From positions 725,366-789,365 of the forward strand of contig NZ_LMDH01000001.1 of the NCBI RefSeq assembly GCF_001425755.1: DNA of 64,000 nucleotides, written 5' to 3'. This document shows positions 46,993 through 56,706 of the stretch, piece after piece. The notes below the pieces were generated by a model, which saw nothing but the letters and a program-made list of their open reading frames with translations, did not search any database and was not told where the DNA came from. Origin of the DNA: Aeromicrobium sp. Root344 (GTDB lineage Bacteria > Actinomycetota > Actinomycetes > Propionibacteriales > Nocardioidaceae). The stretch's first letter is position 1. Every line of letters starts with the position of its first letter. The position numbers and the translations under genes are program-made.

Positions 46993-47828
46993 GTCACGAT
47001 TCCGTTCTCGCGGCGCAGCGACCGCACCGTGAGGTAGTCGGTGAACCGCGCCAGCGGGATCGTCGCGGCGATGAAGAACACCGCCGCGACCACGTACGCG
47101 GTGAAGGTGAAGTCGTGGCCCGAGATGACCTGCGCCGCACGCAGGGACTCGACGAGCCCGATGGTCGACAGCAGGGCGGTGTCCTTCTGGAGCGACACGA
47201 AGTCGTTGAGCAGCGGCGGGGCGACCCGGCGGAGCGCCTGCGGCAGCACGATGTGCCGCATCGTCTGGCCGTACGTCAGGCCGAGGGCGCGACCACTGGC
47301 CCACTGCGTCGGGTGGATCGACAGGATTCCGGCGCGGATGACCTCGGCGACGTACGCCCCGTAGCTCAGCGTCAGGGCGATGGCGCCGAGCCAGAACAGG
47401 CTCGTCGGCATGCCGGTGAGGTTGAGCGCCGGCAGACCGAAGCCGACCAGCAGCACGATCAGCAGCGTCGGGGTGCCGCGGAAGACGTCGGCGTAGAGGA
47501 TCGCGATGAGCTTGACCGGCGCGAGCGCCGGAGCCGGGATCACCCGGACGATCGCGATGACGATGCCGACGACCAGCACGAACACCTCGACGACCATGAA
47601 GAGCCGGATGTTGAGCCAGAACGAGCGGGCGACGTCAGGGAATGCCGCCTTGGCGTCGGGCCACCAGAAGTACGTACGGTGGACCCGGTCCCAGCCAGGC
47701 GAGGTGCCGACGAGGTAGACGAGCAGCCCGATCACGACGATCGTCGAGACCGCCGCCACCGCACCCCGGGTCAGGGTGCGCCGGCGGCGGTAACGCTCGC
47801 GCTCGAGCTGGCGCGCGCTCGGGGTCAC
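46989..47828 (-). CDS. Polar amino acid ABC transporter permease
   Basis: A 279-residue permease of the HisM/GlnP family. An N-terminal helix is followed by an extracellular segment and then four to five membrane helices. The coupling EAA-type loop is GRALGLTYGQTMRHIVLPQA, and the conserved TLLIVLLVGFGLP and SYGAYVAEVIRAGI segments are present. A single permease gene suggests a homodimeric channel. The GTG start overlaps the binding-protein stop by 4 bp. Confidence 0.95.
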   Translation of the reverse strand: MTPSARQLERERYRRRRTLTRGAVAAVSTIVVIGLLVYLVGTSPGWDRVHRTYFWWPDAKAAFPDVARSFWLNIRLFMVVEVFVLVVGIVIAIVRVIPAPALAPVKLIAILYADVFRGTPTLLIVLLVGFGLPALNLTGMPTSLFWLGAIALTLSYGAYVAEVIRAGILSIHPTQWASGRALGLTYGQTMRHIVLPQALRRVAPPLLNDFVSLQKDTALLSTIGLVESLRAAQVISGHDFTFTAYVVAAVFFIAATIPLARFTDYLTVRSLRRENGIVT

Positions 47829-48700
47829 TTCAGCTCAGGGACGTCGGTCGCCTGGTTGAGCCACTCGTCCTTGAGCTTGTCGAGCGTGCCGTCCTTGGCC
47901 AGGGCGTCGACCGCGGCGCTGGCGCACGGGGTCAGCTTGCTGCCCTTGGACAGCAGCAGGCCGAACTGCTCCTGCTTGCCCTTGGTCGGCTGGAACTGCC
48001 CGACGATCGTGCCGCCGTCGATCTCGGCCGACGTGAGGTAGTAGGCCGTCGGCAGGTCCGCGACGATCGCGTCGACCTGCTTGTTCTGCAGGGCCTGGGC
48101 CGCCTTGGACGTGTCGTCGTAGACCAGCGGCTTGGCGGCCGGCTCGATCTGGTTGGTGATCGCGTCGAGCGAGGTCGTCGCGATCTGCGCACCGAGCTTG
48201 GCGCCCTTGAGCTCGGCGAGGCTCGTCGCCCCGGCGTACTTCGAGCCCTTGAGCGTGATGATCGCCTGGGCCGCGGAGTAGTAGGGCGTCGAGAAGTCGA
48301 CGGCCTTGGCGCGGGTCGGCGAGATCGAGAACTGGTTGATGTCGACGTCGAACGACTTCTTGCCGGGCTGGATGGCCTGGTTGAAGCCGGCCTTGACCCA
48401 CGTCACCTCGGACTTGGCGAAGCCGAGCTTGTCGGCCACGGCGTACGCCACGGCGGACTCGAAGCCCTTGCCGTTGGAGGGGTCGTTGTCGCTGAACCAC
48501 GGGTCGTACGCCGGGTCGTCGGTCGCGATCGTGAACGTGCCGGCCTTGACCAACGGCAGGTCGGCGGGCTTGCAGTCGGCGAGGGCGGAGGGGGTCTTGG
48601 CGGCGGTGTCGCCTTCGGAGTCGGCGGGGGCGCACGCGGACGTCAGGACGAGGGCCGCGGCGGCGATGGCGGTCAGGCCGCCGTAGGGGGTGAACTTCAT
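47825..48700 (-). CDS. Polar amino acid ABC transporter substrate-binding lipoprotein
   Basis: A 291-residue family 3 solute-binding protein with lipobox LTSAC (Cys23). The ligand fold includes GKGFESAVAYAVADKLG, the Asp-containing DVDINQFSISPTRAKAVDFSTPYY and DAIVADLPTAYYL. The ligand is an amino acid of unknown identity. The ATG follows TACGCT by 6 nt without a Shine-Dalgarno. It starts the three-gene importer operon. Confidence 0.94.
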   Translation of the reverse strand: MKFTPYGGLTAIAAAALVLTSACAPADSEGDTAAKTPSALADCKPADLPLVKAGTFTIATDDPAYDPWFSDNDPSNGKGFESAVAYAVADKLGFAKSEVTWVKAGFNQAIQPGKKSFDVDINQFSISPTRAKAVDFSTPYYSAAQAIITLKGSKYAGATSLAELKGAKLGAQIATTSLDAITNQIEPAAKPLVYDDTSKAAQALQNKQVDAIVADLPTAYYLTSAEIDGGTIVGQFQPTKGKQEQFGLLLSKGSKLTPCASAAVDALAKDGTLDKLKDEWLNQATDVPELK

Positions 48701-48706
48701 GGGAGA

Positions 48707-48712
48707 AGCGTA
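48707..48712 (-). promoter_or_regulatory. TACGCT -10 of a probable leaderless promoter (amino acid importer)
   Basis: On the minus strand TACGCT is followed by TCTCCC (6 nt) and then the ATG at 48700. Confidence 0.5.
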
Positions 48713-48774
48713 GGGCCAGGACGCAATAGGTCTGGACGTATCTCATCCCTCGACGTGTGGCAGTCGTCGCATCG

Positions 48775-51459
48775 TCAGCGTTGATCGCCGCCACGCAGCA
48801 GTGCCGCAAGCGGCAGGCGACGTACGTGGCCGGCCTCGGCGATGGCGATGAGCATCGCGGTGCCGACGAGCACGAGGGCGGTCGTGCCCGCCCACCACGG
48901 GACGACCAGGCTCGGCGTCGCGGACTGGCCGGTGACCAGCTGGAGCGAGAGGGAGCCGAACATCGTCACGGCCGCGCCGACGCCGAGGACGACACCGGCC
49001 ACGGCGCCGACGAGGACCGGGCTGACGAGCTCACCGAGCAGGACCCGGCGCACGTCGAGGTGGCCCAGTCCGAGAGATCGGAGGCGGCCCAGCGACTCCG
49101 CCCGCGCCGGCGCCTCCGCCGCGGCAGCCAGGGCCACCCCGAGCACCGCGAACAACAGCAGGAGCAGGGCCGAGGCGACGGCGAGGCGTACGAGACCTGA
49201 GGCCAGTGGCGCTGTGCGGCGCGCCTCGACGACGTCGGTGAGCACGTCGACGGTCCCGGCCGACCCCGCCGCGGCCTTGAGGGCAGCGGCAGCCCCGGGC
49301 CCGACCGCCCAGACGGTGCCGGGGTCGGCCACCACGCCCGCCGCCTCGAACGCTGCACGGTCGATGACCAGCACGGGTTCGGTGGAGTCGCCGACGCGTG
49401 GGGCGACACCGACCACCGCGAGGGGTACGGGCGTGTCCTCCCACCGCACCTGGAGGTCGTCGCGGAGGTCGCGGTCGCCACCCAGCAGCAAGGCAGGGAC
49501 CTTGCCGCCCGCCTTCCGGTGCAGGCGCGAGAGCTGGGTAGCGTCCGGCAGGGGGCTCGCCGCCAGGACCTTCTGGTACGCCGCAGAGTCGACGATCACG
49601 AGCCGCACCGTCGCCGAGCTCGAGCCGGAGGCCAGGCCGAAGCCCTCGACGACCCGCGCCGCGGCTGTGGCGCGCACCCCCGGTCGGGTCGAGACCTTGG
49701 CGGCGACCGCCGAGACGGACCGGTCAGGCGCCGTCTCCCAGGCGGCGTCACCACCGACGGACTGCAGCGCTCCAGCCGCCTGACCCTGCTGCTCGGTCGC
49801 CACGAGCGCGACCGCCGTCGTCAGCTGGGCCACCGTGACGGCCACGACCAGGAGCGGCAGCGCCCGCCCGGCTGACCGCGAGGTCCGTGCGGCGACCACG
49901 AGCGGCACCGCACCGAGCACACGGCGCGCACGCGCCAGCACCAGCCGGGAGGCGGGCGGGAGCAGCCGGACCAGCAGGAGGCCGCCGACGATCGCGAACC
50001 AGGTCGGCGCGGACGAAGCGGTCAGGTCCCCGTCACCCACGACGCCACGCTGGCGCAGTGCCACGTACGTCAGCACCGCCACGCCCAGCACGACCCCTTC
50101 GACGAGGAGCCGCCGCGCGCGCCGAGCCCGGGCCACCGCGAGACGCGCCGAGCGGTTGGCCGGCACCCGGCGGTCGTCCGCAGCCCGGGCTGCGCGCAGC
50201 GTGGCCAGGACCGGTCCGGCCAGGGACGCGACGACCAGCACGGGAAGGGACCACCGCCAGCCGACGTCGCCGACCACCAGCCAGGTGACAAGCGTGCCCA
50301 GCGCCGAGCCGACGAGCGCCACGGTCACGGACTCGGCGACCAGCTCGGTGAAGATGCCCATCAGGGAGGCGCCCCGCTCGCGCACCAGCACGAGCGAGTC
50401 CGACCGGCGGCGCACCAACAGGTCTGCCGCCAGGAGCAGGATCAGCGTCACGCCCGCGAGCAACCCGATGATCAGCACCGTCGCCTGCCCCTGCGCGGCC
50501 GACACCCTCGCGCGGCTGTCGAACAGGACCCGGTCGAGCAGGCTGTCCCACGAGATCTCCCCGCTCCCCCGCGACGCCGTCGTCTTGAGCGACACGATCT
50601 CCTGCATGAGCCGAGCGGTCTGCTTCCACCGCACCTGAGCGGGTCGTGGGCTGAAGACGACCCGAGTCGTCAGGTCGTCGAACGGCAGGGCGAGCTGGAA
50701 GTCCGGCAGCGAGTCCGTCGAGACGACCGCCGCCGCGGAGACGCTCGTCAGCTGGTCGGAGTGGCTGATGACGGGGTGTAGCAGCTCCGGCACGGCGGCC
50801 CACAGGTTGTCGTCCGGGTCGCCTGCGACGAAGATCCCGCTGATCACGATCGTGGCGGTCCGGTGCTGCTCGTCCTCGGCCTCGATGCGGTCGCCGACCT
50901 TCAGGTCGAGCGCGTCCGCGGCTTCGCGCGGCAGCGCCACCTGCACGGGCCACGGGTCGGTCTTGACCGCAACCTCGACGTCGGCCTTGGCCGCCGGCAC
51001 GGACGGCTTGGGCGGACCGCCGGACGTATAGGTGACGGCAGGGTCGTGTCGTGGGGCGGTGAGGTAGGCCAGTCGGAGATAGCGTCCCGGGCCGGCGTCG
51101 AGGAGGTGCATCGACGGGGACGTCAGGCTCGTCACCCCTGGACGTACCACGGCGGCGAGCCCGTCCGGCATGGCTCGCTGCGCGCTCGCTGCGCTCTCCC
51201 GCAGCTGCGCGGCCGCCTTCGGATCGCGGATCCGCTGGCCTTCGTCGAAGGGCCGGGACACCGTGGCGACGACGGCCCCCTGCAGACCCGCATCACGTAC
51301 GTCGGCTGCGATCGCACGGTCGGACGTACGTTCGGTCAGGGGCGCGATCGCCGAGGTCAGCAGCGTGGCGAGCATGACGACGAGCCCGATCAGCACCAGC
51401 AGGCCGAGGTGAGCCCGCGCGCGGCCGACCATGCTGGGCCGGTGCCACCGCGGCATCAT
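48775..51459 (-). CDS. FtsX-like ABC transporter permease (second)
   Basis: An 894-residue permease. It has one N-terminal helix, a large exported MacB-like periplasmic region (about residues 50-330), then clusters of helices around 340-560 and 790-880 typical of two FtsX domains. The helix near its C-terminus is followed by RRLPLAALLRGGDQR, the usual intracellular tail. The ATG at 51459 overlaps the previous stop by 4 bp (ATGA); a second ATG follows immediately. It is the last gene of the four-gene exporter operon. The substrate is unknown. Confidence 0.9.
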   Translation of the reverse strand: MMPRWHRPSMVGRARAHLGLLVLIGLVVMLATLLTSAIAPLTERTSDRAIAADVRDAGLQGAVVATVSRPFDEGQRIRDPKAAAQLRESAASAQRAMPDGLAAVVRPGVTSLTSPSMHLLDAGPGRYLRLAYLTAPRHDPAVTYTSGGPPKPSVPAAKADVEVAVKTDPWPVQVALPREAADALDLKVGDRIEAEDEQHRTATIVISGIFVAGDPDDNLWAAVPELLHPVISHSDQLTSVSAAAVVSTDSLPDFQLALPFDDLTTRVVFSPRPAQVRWKQTARLMQEIVSLKTTASRGSGEISWDSLLDRVLFDSRARVSAAQGQATVLIIGLLAGVTLILLLAADLLVRRRSDSLVLVRERGASLMGIFTELVAESVTVALVGSALGTLVTWLVVGDVGWRWSLPVLVVASLAGPVLATLRAARAADDRRVPANRSARLAVARARRARRLLVEGVVLGVAVLTYVALRQRGVVGDGDLTASSAPTWFAIVGGLLLVRLLPPASRLVLARARRVLGAVPLVVAARTSRSAGRALPLLVVAVTVAQLTTAVALVATEQQGQAAGALQSVGGDAAWETAPDRSVSAVAAKVSTRPGVRATAAARVVEGFGLASGSSSATVRLVIVDSAAYQKVLAASPLPDATQLSRLHRKAGGKVPALLLGGDRDLRDDLQVRWEDTPVPLAVVGVAPRVGDSTEPVLVIDRAAFEAAGVVADPGTVWAVGPGAAAALKAAAGSAGTVDVLTDVVEARRTAPLASGLVRLAVASALLLLLFAVLGVALAAAAEAPARAESLGRLRSLGLGHLDVRRVLLGELVSPVLVGAVAGVVLGVGAAVTMFGSLSLQLVTGQSATPSLVVPWWAGTTALVLVGTAMLIAIAEAGHVRRLPLAALLRGGDQR

Positions 51460-54400
51460 GAGTCCGCCCCCCTCAGCTGGTCGGGGCCGGAGCGACGCAC
51501 GACGACGAACGTGATGACGGTGGCGATGATCAGGCAAGCCGCCAGTGCACCGGCCACGACGGCCGACTCGCGACCCCACGGCCACACGAGGACGGCCGTC
51601 GGCACTGGCGCCACACCGATGTCGGAGCGGACCAGGCTCGAGGCGAGCGCCACCGACGCCACCACTCCGACCACCGCTCCGGTCAGCACCACGAGCCCCA
51701 GGAGGATGCCGTGCTCGGCGAGCACGAGCCGCGTCACCTGCCGCCGCGTGAGGCCAAGAGCGCGGAGGCGGGCCACCTCAGCCGATCGTGCCGGCCGGTC
51801 GGCGCCGACGACCAGGGCCGCACCGGCGAGCAGCAGCAGCCCACCCGCGACGACGAGGAGCACCAGCGCCGCGGGCACCATCGCGCGCAGCGGACCGCGC
51901 TCGAGCTGCGCCGCGACGCCCGTGCGGGTCGTGACCTCACCGAGGTCGAGGCCCGTCAGGGCCCGGGCCGTCTGCGGCGAGGGGTTCGCGACCCACCAGG
52001 CATCGACGACAGGCTCGAGGTGACCGAGCCCGATGAGCATGCGCGACAACGTCTCGGCGTCGGCCAGCACCGCCACCCGTCCTGGGGCCGACGGCACGGT
52101 CGGGACCACGGCGACGATCTCGAGCGGCACCGGCACTCCGTCGACGGTCGCGCTGACCTTGCCGCCGACCTTGGTCCCCACCACGTCGGCCAGGCGCTTC
52201 GACACCGCGACGGGCAGGGCGGCCGGGCGCGCGAAGCCCGTCACGAGCAGGTCACCGTCGGCGTACCTCAGGAAGGCGAGGTCCAGCTGCGCCGTGGTCC
52301 GGACCGTCGTGGCGCTCGCGGACGACGTCACCTCCACTGCCGCTCCGGTGACCGGGGTGTCGGGCGCGCCAAGCTTCACCACGTGCCAGTCCCGCTCGGA
52401 GTCTGCGTCCGGGTTCCTGACCGACAGGTCGACCGTCACCGAGGCGGTGCCCGAGGTGGTCGCCCCGCTCAACGTGAGCTTGGCCGCGACGAGGTGTGCC
52501 CCCTTGAGGTCGCCCATCCCGTCGAGCACGTGCGATCGCCCGTCCAGCGGCACGCTGTCGGCGCTGACCGCGCGGCGGAAGCCCGAGGCGTCCTGCACCA
52601 GCAGGGTGGGCGTCACGTCGATCGGCACGCCGCGCGGCGCGGACCCCTTGACGGTGACGCCGGCTGACAGCGGCACCCCGGCGACGGACGGCCCCGGCGC
52701 CAGCAGGTCACCGACGGCGGTCCACGTACGACCGTGGTCGAGCCGCCCTCGCAGCAGAGTCCCGGCGCGGCGGGAGTCAGCCGCGACGAGCACCGGGGCC
52801 GAGTCGTCGTCGCCGGAGCCCACGTACTGTCCGAGCGCGAGGGGTCGGTCGATGACCGCCGACGTCACCCGGCCTCGGGTCGCCGCCGCGATGGCCGCCG
52901 CCTCACGGTCAGTGGCCGGCGTCGACAGCGCGAACGACAGGTCCGTACCGACGCGAAGCGCCGCCTGGTCGTCCTGGGACCGGTCCCAGGTCGTCTGCAG
53001 GGCGAGTCCGAACGTCGCCGAGGCCGTCGCCATCGCAAGCAGCGCGAGGGCGGCGCCACCGTACGGGCGTCGCGCTGCCTGGCTGGTGGCGAGCGGGAGC
53101 ACCAGCGCGGTCGAGCGGCCGGCGACCCACGCGACGGCGGCCAGCAAAGCGGGGGCCCAGCGCACCGCCAGCACGGTCACCGCGACGACGCAGACGACCG
53201 GCGCCAGGATGAGCGTGGCGTCGTCGGTGGTGGCGCTGGATGGCTGCGAGTGGAGCTGCCACCACGCAGCGATCGCGACGACCACGAGCACCAGGTCCAC
53301 GCCGGAGCGGGCGACGCGCGCCGCGCGTGGACCGAGCGTGGCGGATCCCAGCATGGGGACGACCAACGCCAGCGAGAGCAGGACCGCGCCGGCCACCTCG
53401 ACGAGCACGAGTCCGAGCGTGACGGCGGGCCCCTGGCTGAGTCCGGCGGCGGCCAGCGCCGGCAGATGGGTGACCGCCGAGTGCGCCAGTCCGGCGACCG
53501 GCACGGAGAGCACCGCGGCCGCACCGGCGATCAAGAGGACCTCTGCCAACGTCCACACCGCGAGCTGGTCGCGCCCAAGACCCAGGTCCGCCAGCAGAGC
53601 GCGCTCGCCCGCCCGTACGTCCCCGAGCAGTCGACCGGCGAGGAGCAAGGCCGTCAGAGCCATCACGGTGCCCAGCAAGAGCACGACCAGCAAGGTCGAA
53701 CGGGTCGCCGCCTGCTGGGCATGGATCCGGCTCAAGGTCTGCGGCAGGTCGGAGGCGACGCGGCTGATCTCCACCTGATCGACGACGCGCGCCGACAGCA
53801 GACCGTCCGCTGCTCGCAACGTCTCGACAGCGGCGTTCATCGACCCGTCGGTCGCACGCGTCAGGGTCGGCTGGCCGGTCACCTGCAACGCGTCGATCGT
53901 CGAACCGCTCGCGAGGAACGTGGCGTCGTCGACCACGAAGGGGCCGTACGTGGGCGACAACCTGGGCAACGACCCGTCGGTGTACGCGGCGTCGTAGCCC
54001 CTCCCGGCCAGCGGGTCCCGTTCCCAGCCGACGCGAGACGTGGCACGGAAGGTGCCGACGACCACCAGGCTCACCGCGTTCTCGACCGGATGTGTGCCGA
54101 TCTCACGGCCCACGGTGATCCGGTCACCCACCGCGAGGTGGAGCCGGCTGGCCGTCGCCTCGGGCACCACCGCCTCGCCGGCGCCGTCAGCCCAGTGCCC
54201 GGAGGTCAGGGCCGCCCGCGAGGACAGTGACGTGGTGGTTGCCAGATAGCCCAGCCGTGGGCCCTCACCGAGACGTCGCATCCGGGAGGTGGCGTTGGTC
54301 GTGAACGTCGGTGCCAACGGACGCAGTGCGTCGCCGATCACGGCGTGTGCAGCCGCACGGACGGCCACCGCGTCAGAGGCCTTGAGCCCACCGATGTATG

Positions 54401-54581
54401 CCGTCACCGCGGTCTGCTGGGGTGTCGTCTCCTGCACCCCTGCCGTGAACGACGCGTCCTGGGTCGGGCCCATCAGCAGGGCGCCGACCCCCAGCAACGA
54501 CGTGCCGAGGGTGACGAGTGCGACGATGCCCGCGAGCAACCGCCACTGGGCCAGGGTGCGCCGGCGTACGAGCGTCAGCAC
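51456..54581 (-). CDS. FtsX-like ABC transporter permease (first)
   Basis: A 1041-residue permease: N-terminal helix at about residues 13-36, a large extracytoplasmic domain, a first FtsX block (about 300-540), a second exported domain, and a C-terminal FtsX block (about 870-1030) containing ARLRALGLTRRQVTRLVLAEHG, the typical cytoplasmic coupling loop. Together with the second permease it should make a heterodimeric MacB/LolCDE-like machine that works on envelope or exported substrates. It starts 19 bp after the second ATPase. Confidence 0.9.
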   Translation of the reverse strand: MLTLVRRRTLAQWRLLAGIVALVTLGTSLLGVGALLMGPTQDASFTAGVQETTPQQTAVTAYIGGLKASDAVAVRAAAHAVIGDALRPLAPTFTTNATSRMRRLGEGPRLGYLATTTSLSSRAALTSGHWADGAGEAVVPEATASRLHLAVGDRITVGREIGTHPVENAVSLVVVGTFRATSRVGWERDPLAGRGYDAAYTDGSLPRLSPTYGPFVVDDATFLASGSTIDALQVTGQPTLTRATDGSMNAAVETLRAADGLLSARVVDQVEISRVASDLPQTLSRIHAQQAATRSTLLVVLLLGTVMALTALLLAGRLLGDVRAGERALLADLGLGRDQLAVWTLAEVLLIAGAAAVLSVPVAGLAHSAVTHLPALAAAGLSQGPAVTLGLVLVEVAGAVLLSLALVVPMLGSATLGPRAARVARSGVDLVLVVVAIAAWWQLHSQPSSATTDDATLILAPVVCVVAVTVLAVRWAPALLAAVAWVAGRSTALVLPLATSQAARRPYGGAALALLAMATASATFGLALQTTWDRSQDDQAALRVGTDLSFALSTPATDREAAAIAAATRGRVTSAVIDRPLALGQYVGSGDDDSAPVLVAADSRRAGTLLRGRLDHGRTWTAVGDLLAPGPSVAGVPLSAGVTVKGSAPRGVPIDVTPTLLVQDASGFRRAVSADSVPLDGRSHVLDGMGDLKGAHLVAAKLTLSGATTSGTASVTVDLSVRNPDADSERDWHVVKLGAPDTPVTGAAVEVTSSASATTVRTTAQLDLAFLRYADGDLLVTGFARPAALPVAVSKRLADVVGTKVGGKVSATVDGVPVPLEIVAVVPTVPSAPGRVAVLADAETLSRMLIGLGHLEPVVDAWWVANPSPQTARALTGLDLGEVTTRTGVAAQLERGPLRAMVPAALVLLVVAGGLLLLAGAALVVGADRPARSAEVARLRALGLTRRQVTRLVLAEHGILLGLVVLTGAVVGVVASVALASSLVRSDIGVAPVPTAVLVWPWGRESAVVAGALAACLIIATVITFVVVRRSGPDQLRGADS

Positions 54582-54600
54582 TGCGGGATGGTCCGGGCCG

Positions 54601-55275
54601 TCATGTCAGCCGGCCGTCGGAGATCGTGAGCACCCGGTCGGCCAGCGCCATCATGACCGGGTCGTGCGTCGAGACGACGGCGGTGACCCCCTCTGACTCG
54701 ACCAGTCCGCGCAACAGCCCCATCACGCCGAGGCCGGTCTCGGCGTCGAGCTGCCCGGTGGGCTCGTCCGCGATGAGCAGGCGAGGCGACCCGGCCAACG
54801 AGCGCGCGATGGCCACGCGCTGCTGCTGCCCGCCCGAGAGCTCGGCGGGTCGCTGGTCCGCGTGGTCGCGCAGTCCCACCAGCTCGAGGAGCAGGGCGAC
54901 ACGCTTCTCGCGCTCGACGGCGGGCGTACGACGCAGGCGCAGCGGCACGCCCACGTTCTCGGCGGCGGTCAGCGCCGGCACGAGCCCGAACGTCTGGAAC
55001 ACGTACGACACCGAGTCGCGGCGGAGCCGGCTCAGGCCCTCGTCGTCGAGGCCGGTCACCTCGGTGCCGTCGACACGCACGGTGCCGCTGTCGGGTTGGT
55101 CGAGGCCGCCGATCAGGTTGAGCAGCGTCGTCTTGCCAGAGCCGGAACGCCCGACCAGCGCCACCATCTCGCCGGGCGCGACGTCGAACGACACGCCTCG
55201 CAGCGCGTGCACCGTGCCCGGTCCAGAGCCGTACGTGCGCGTCAGGCCGCGGGCCACGACCATCGGCTCGGTCAC
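54601..55275 (-). CDS. ABC transporter ATPase, MacB/LolD type
   Basis: A 224-residue ATPase: Walker A GRSGSGKT, signature LSGGQQQRVAIARSL, Walker B LLIADEPTGQLD, H-loop VSTHDPVM. The TFGLVPALTAAENV segment matches the LolD/MacB class. The ATG overlaps the first ATPase's stop by 4 bp. With two ATPases and two permeases in one operon, the transporter is probably a full heteromer. Confidence 0.95.
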   Translation of the reverse strand: MTEPMVVARGLTRTYGSGPGTVHALRGVSFDVAPGEMVALVGRSGSGKTTLLNLIGGLDQPDSGTVRVDGTEVTGLDDEGLSRLRRDSVSYVFQTFGLVPALTAAENVGVPLRLRRTPAVEREKRVALLLELVGLRDHADQRPAELSGGQQQRVAIARSLAGSPRLLIADEPTGQLDAETGLGVMGLLRGLVESEGVTAVVSTHDPVMMALADRVLTISDGRLT

Positions 55276-56198
55276 CGGCTCTCCCCGGCCGAGCGGATCT
55301 CGACGTGGTCGTCCTCGAGCGCGAGCCGAACCCGCCGAGTGAGGGCCAACGCCTCACGGAACTCACGCGGCACCTGCACCCGGCCGGCGCGATCCATCAC
55401 GGCGTACTCCTCACCCAACGCGTGCGCCCCGGCCGCCAGGTCGTCGTGGCTCCGCAGCACCTCGCTGCTCGTCCGTCCATCGCGGATGGCGACGGTGCGG
55501 GCCACCTGTCCGCTGACGGCGGCGTCGTGGGTGACGATCACGATCGTGGCACCGAGATCGCGGTTGGCGGTTCGCAGCGCCGTGAACACCTCCTGCGCGG
55601 TCTCGCTGTCGAGCTCGCCGGTGGGTTCGTCGGCGAGCAGGACCCTCGGCTCGTTGGCGAGGGCGACGCAGATCGCGACCCGCTGCTGCTCGCCACCGGA
55701 CATCTCGCTCGGGCGGCGGTCGGCGCAATGCGCGACGCCGACGGCTTCGAGCAGCTGGGCCGTGCGCTGTCGTCGCTCGGCGCGTGACCTGCCCGCGATG
55801 CTCATCGGCAGGTCGACGACCTCGCCGGCGGTCAGATAGGGGACCAGGTTGCGCGCGGTCTGCTGGCGCACGAACCCGACGACGTTGCGCCGGTAGTGCA
55901 CACGCTCGCTCCGGGTCAGCGCGAGCAGGTCGTGCCCGGCAACTCTCGCGCGGCCCGCTGTCGGCGCATCGACGCCCGCAAGCACCTGCAGCAAGGTGGA
56001 CTTGCCGGAGCCGGAGGCGCCCACGATGGCGACCATCTCGCCCTCGTGCACGAGCAGGTCGAGGCCCTGCAACGCCTGCACCTCGACGCTCTCGGTCTGG
56101 TAGATCCGCACGAGGTTGTCGCAGACCACGAGCGCGTCGTGGCCGTACTCCGGCTCCTGCGCAGCCGGCGCAGGCAGTGACAAGCTTGGTCCCGCCAC
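55272..56198 (-). CDS. ABC transporter ATPase with C-terminal AbrB/SpoVT-like domain
   Basis: A 308-residue protein. Residues 1-250 are a MacB/LolD-like ATPase (Walker A GASGSGKS, signature MSGGEQQRVAICVAL, Walker B VLLADEPTGELD). Residues about 265-302 read AVMDRAGRVQVPREFREAL and on to EDDHVEIR, a swapped-hairpin AbrB/SpoVT-like segment that is unusual on an ABC ATPase. I chose the GTG at 56198, which has GGAGG six nt upstream, over the longer frame to 56243. It leads the four-gene exporter operon. The tail may dimerise the ATPase or sense state; DNA binding is not implied. Confidence 0.88.
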   Translation of the reverse strand: MAGPSLSLPAPAAQEPEYGHDALVVCDNLVRIYQTESVEVQALQGLDLLVHEGEMVAIVGASGSGKSTLLQVLAGVDAPTAGRARVAGHDLLALTRSERVHYRRNVVGFVRQQTARNLVPYLTAGEVVDLPMSIAGRSRAERRQRTAQLLEAVGVAHCADRRPSEMSGGEQQRVAICVALANEPRVLLADEPTGELDSETAQEVFTALRTANRDLGATIVIVTHDAAVSGQVARTVAIRDGRTSSEVLRSHDDLAAGAHALGEEYAVMDRAGRVQVPREFREALALTRRVRLALEDDHVEIRSAGESR

Positions 56199-56286
56199 GA
56201 CATTCCTCCCGCTCCGACCCCGCGTCAGCGTAACAAAGGTCACACCAATCTGGGTCCAGAAGTGACCGTCTGTCTTGGCGTGGTGG

Positions 56287-56706
56287 CTACCGAGACCGAC
56301 GCTGGACCGCCGTCGGCCGCCGCCGGTACGCCACGGCAGCAGCGATCGCGGCGATCACCAAGGTCAGGACGATCCAGCTGAGACCGTAGGGCCGGTGCAG
56401 CACGGTGTCGTTGTCCGGCTTGCCGCCCTGACCCGACAGGACGTTGAGGAACGCCACCGTCAGGGTCGCCCACACGAGGAATGCGATCGCCGCGACCGAC
56501 CGGGTGCGCCCCGGCAGCAGCCGCGCCGCGACGACGCCGAGCACCACCGTCACCGGCGCGATGACGGCGTCGTGCAGGATCACCCCGCCGGCGAGCCAGG
56601 TGCCCATCGAGACGAGCTGCTCGGAGGTGAAGTCGCGCATGAGCCAGACTCCCCAGAGCCCGAAGCCGACCCCGGTGAGCAGCAGCAGCGCTCGTACGAG
56701 CCTCAT
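56287..56706 (-). CDS. Small membrane protein, last gene of the molybdenum oxidoreductase operon
   Basis: A 139-residue protein with about four membrane helices and a basic C-terminus (YRRRPTAVQRRSR). I do not recognise it. The ATG overlaps the upstream oxidoreductase stop by 4 bp, so it is the fifth gene of the operon. A membrane partner for the oxidoreductase is possible. The following 88 bp to the ABC exporter gene hold no clear terminator. Confidence 0.8.
   Translation of the reverse strand: MRLVRALLLLTGVGFGLWGVWLMRDFTSEQLVSMGTWLAGGVILHDAVIAPVTVVLGVVAARLLPGRTRSVAAIAFLVWATLTVAFLNVLSGQGGKPDNDTVLHRPYGLSWIVLTLVIAAIAAAVAYRRRPTAVQRRSR

Noticed and set aside
46255..47304. Amino acid ABC ATPase as a 349-residue fusion
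   Set aside because: The extra N-terminus is a frame-shifted reading of the permease gene; the ATG at 46992 overlaps the permease stop by 4 bp and gives the normal ATPase length.
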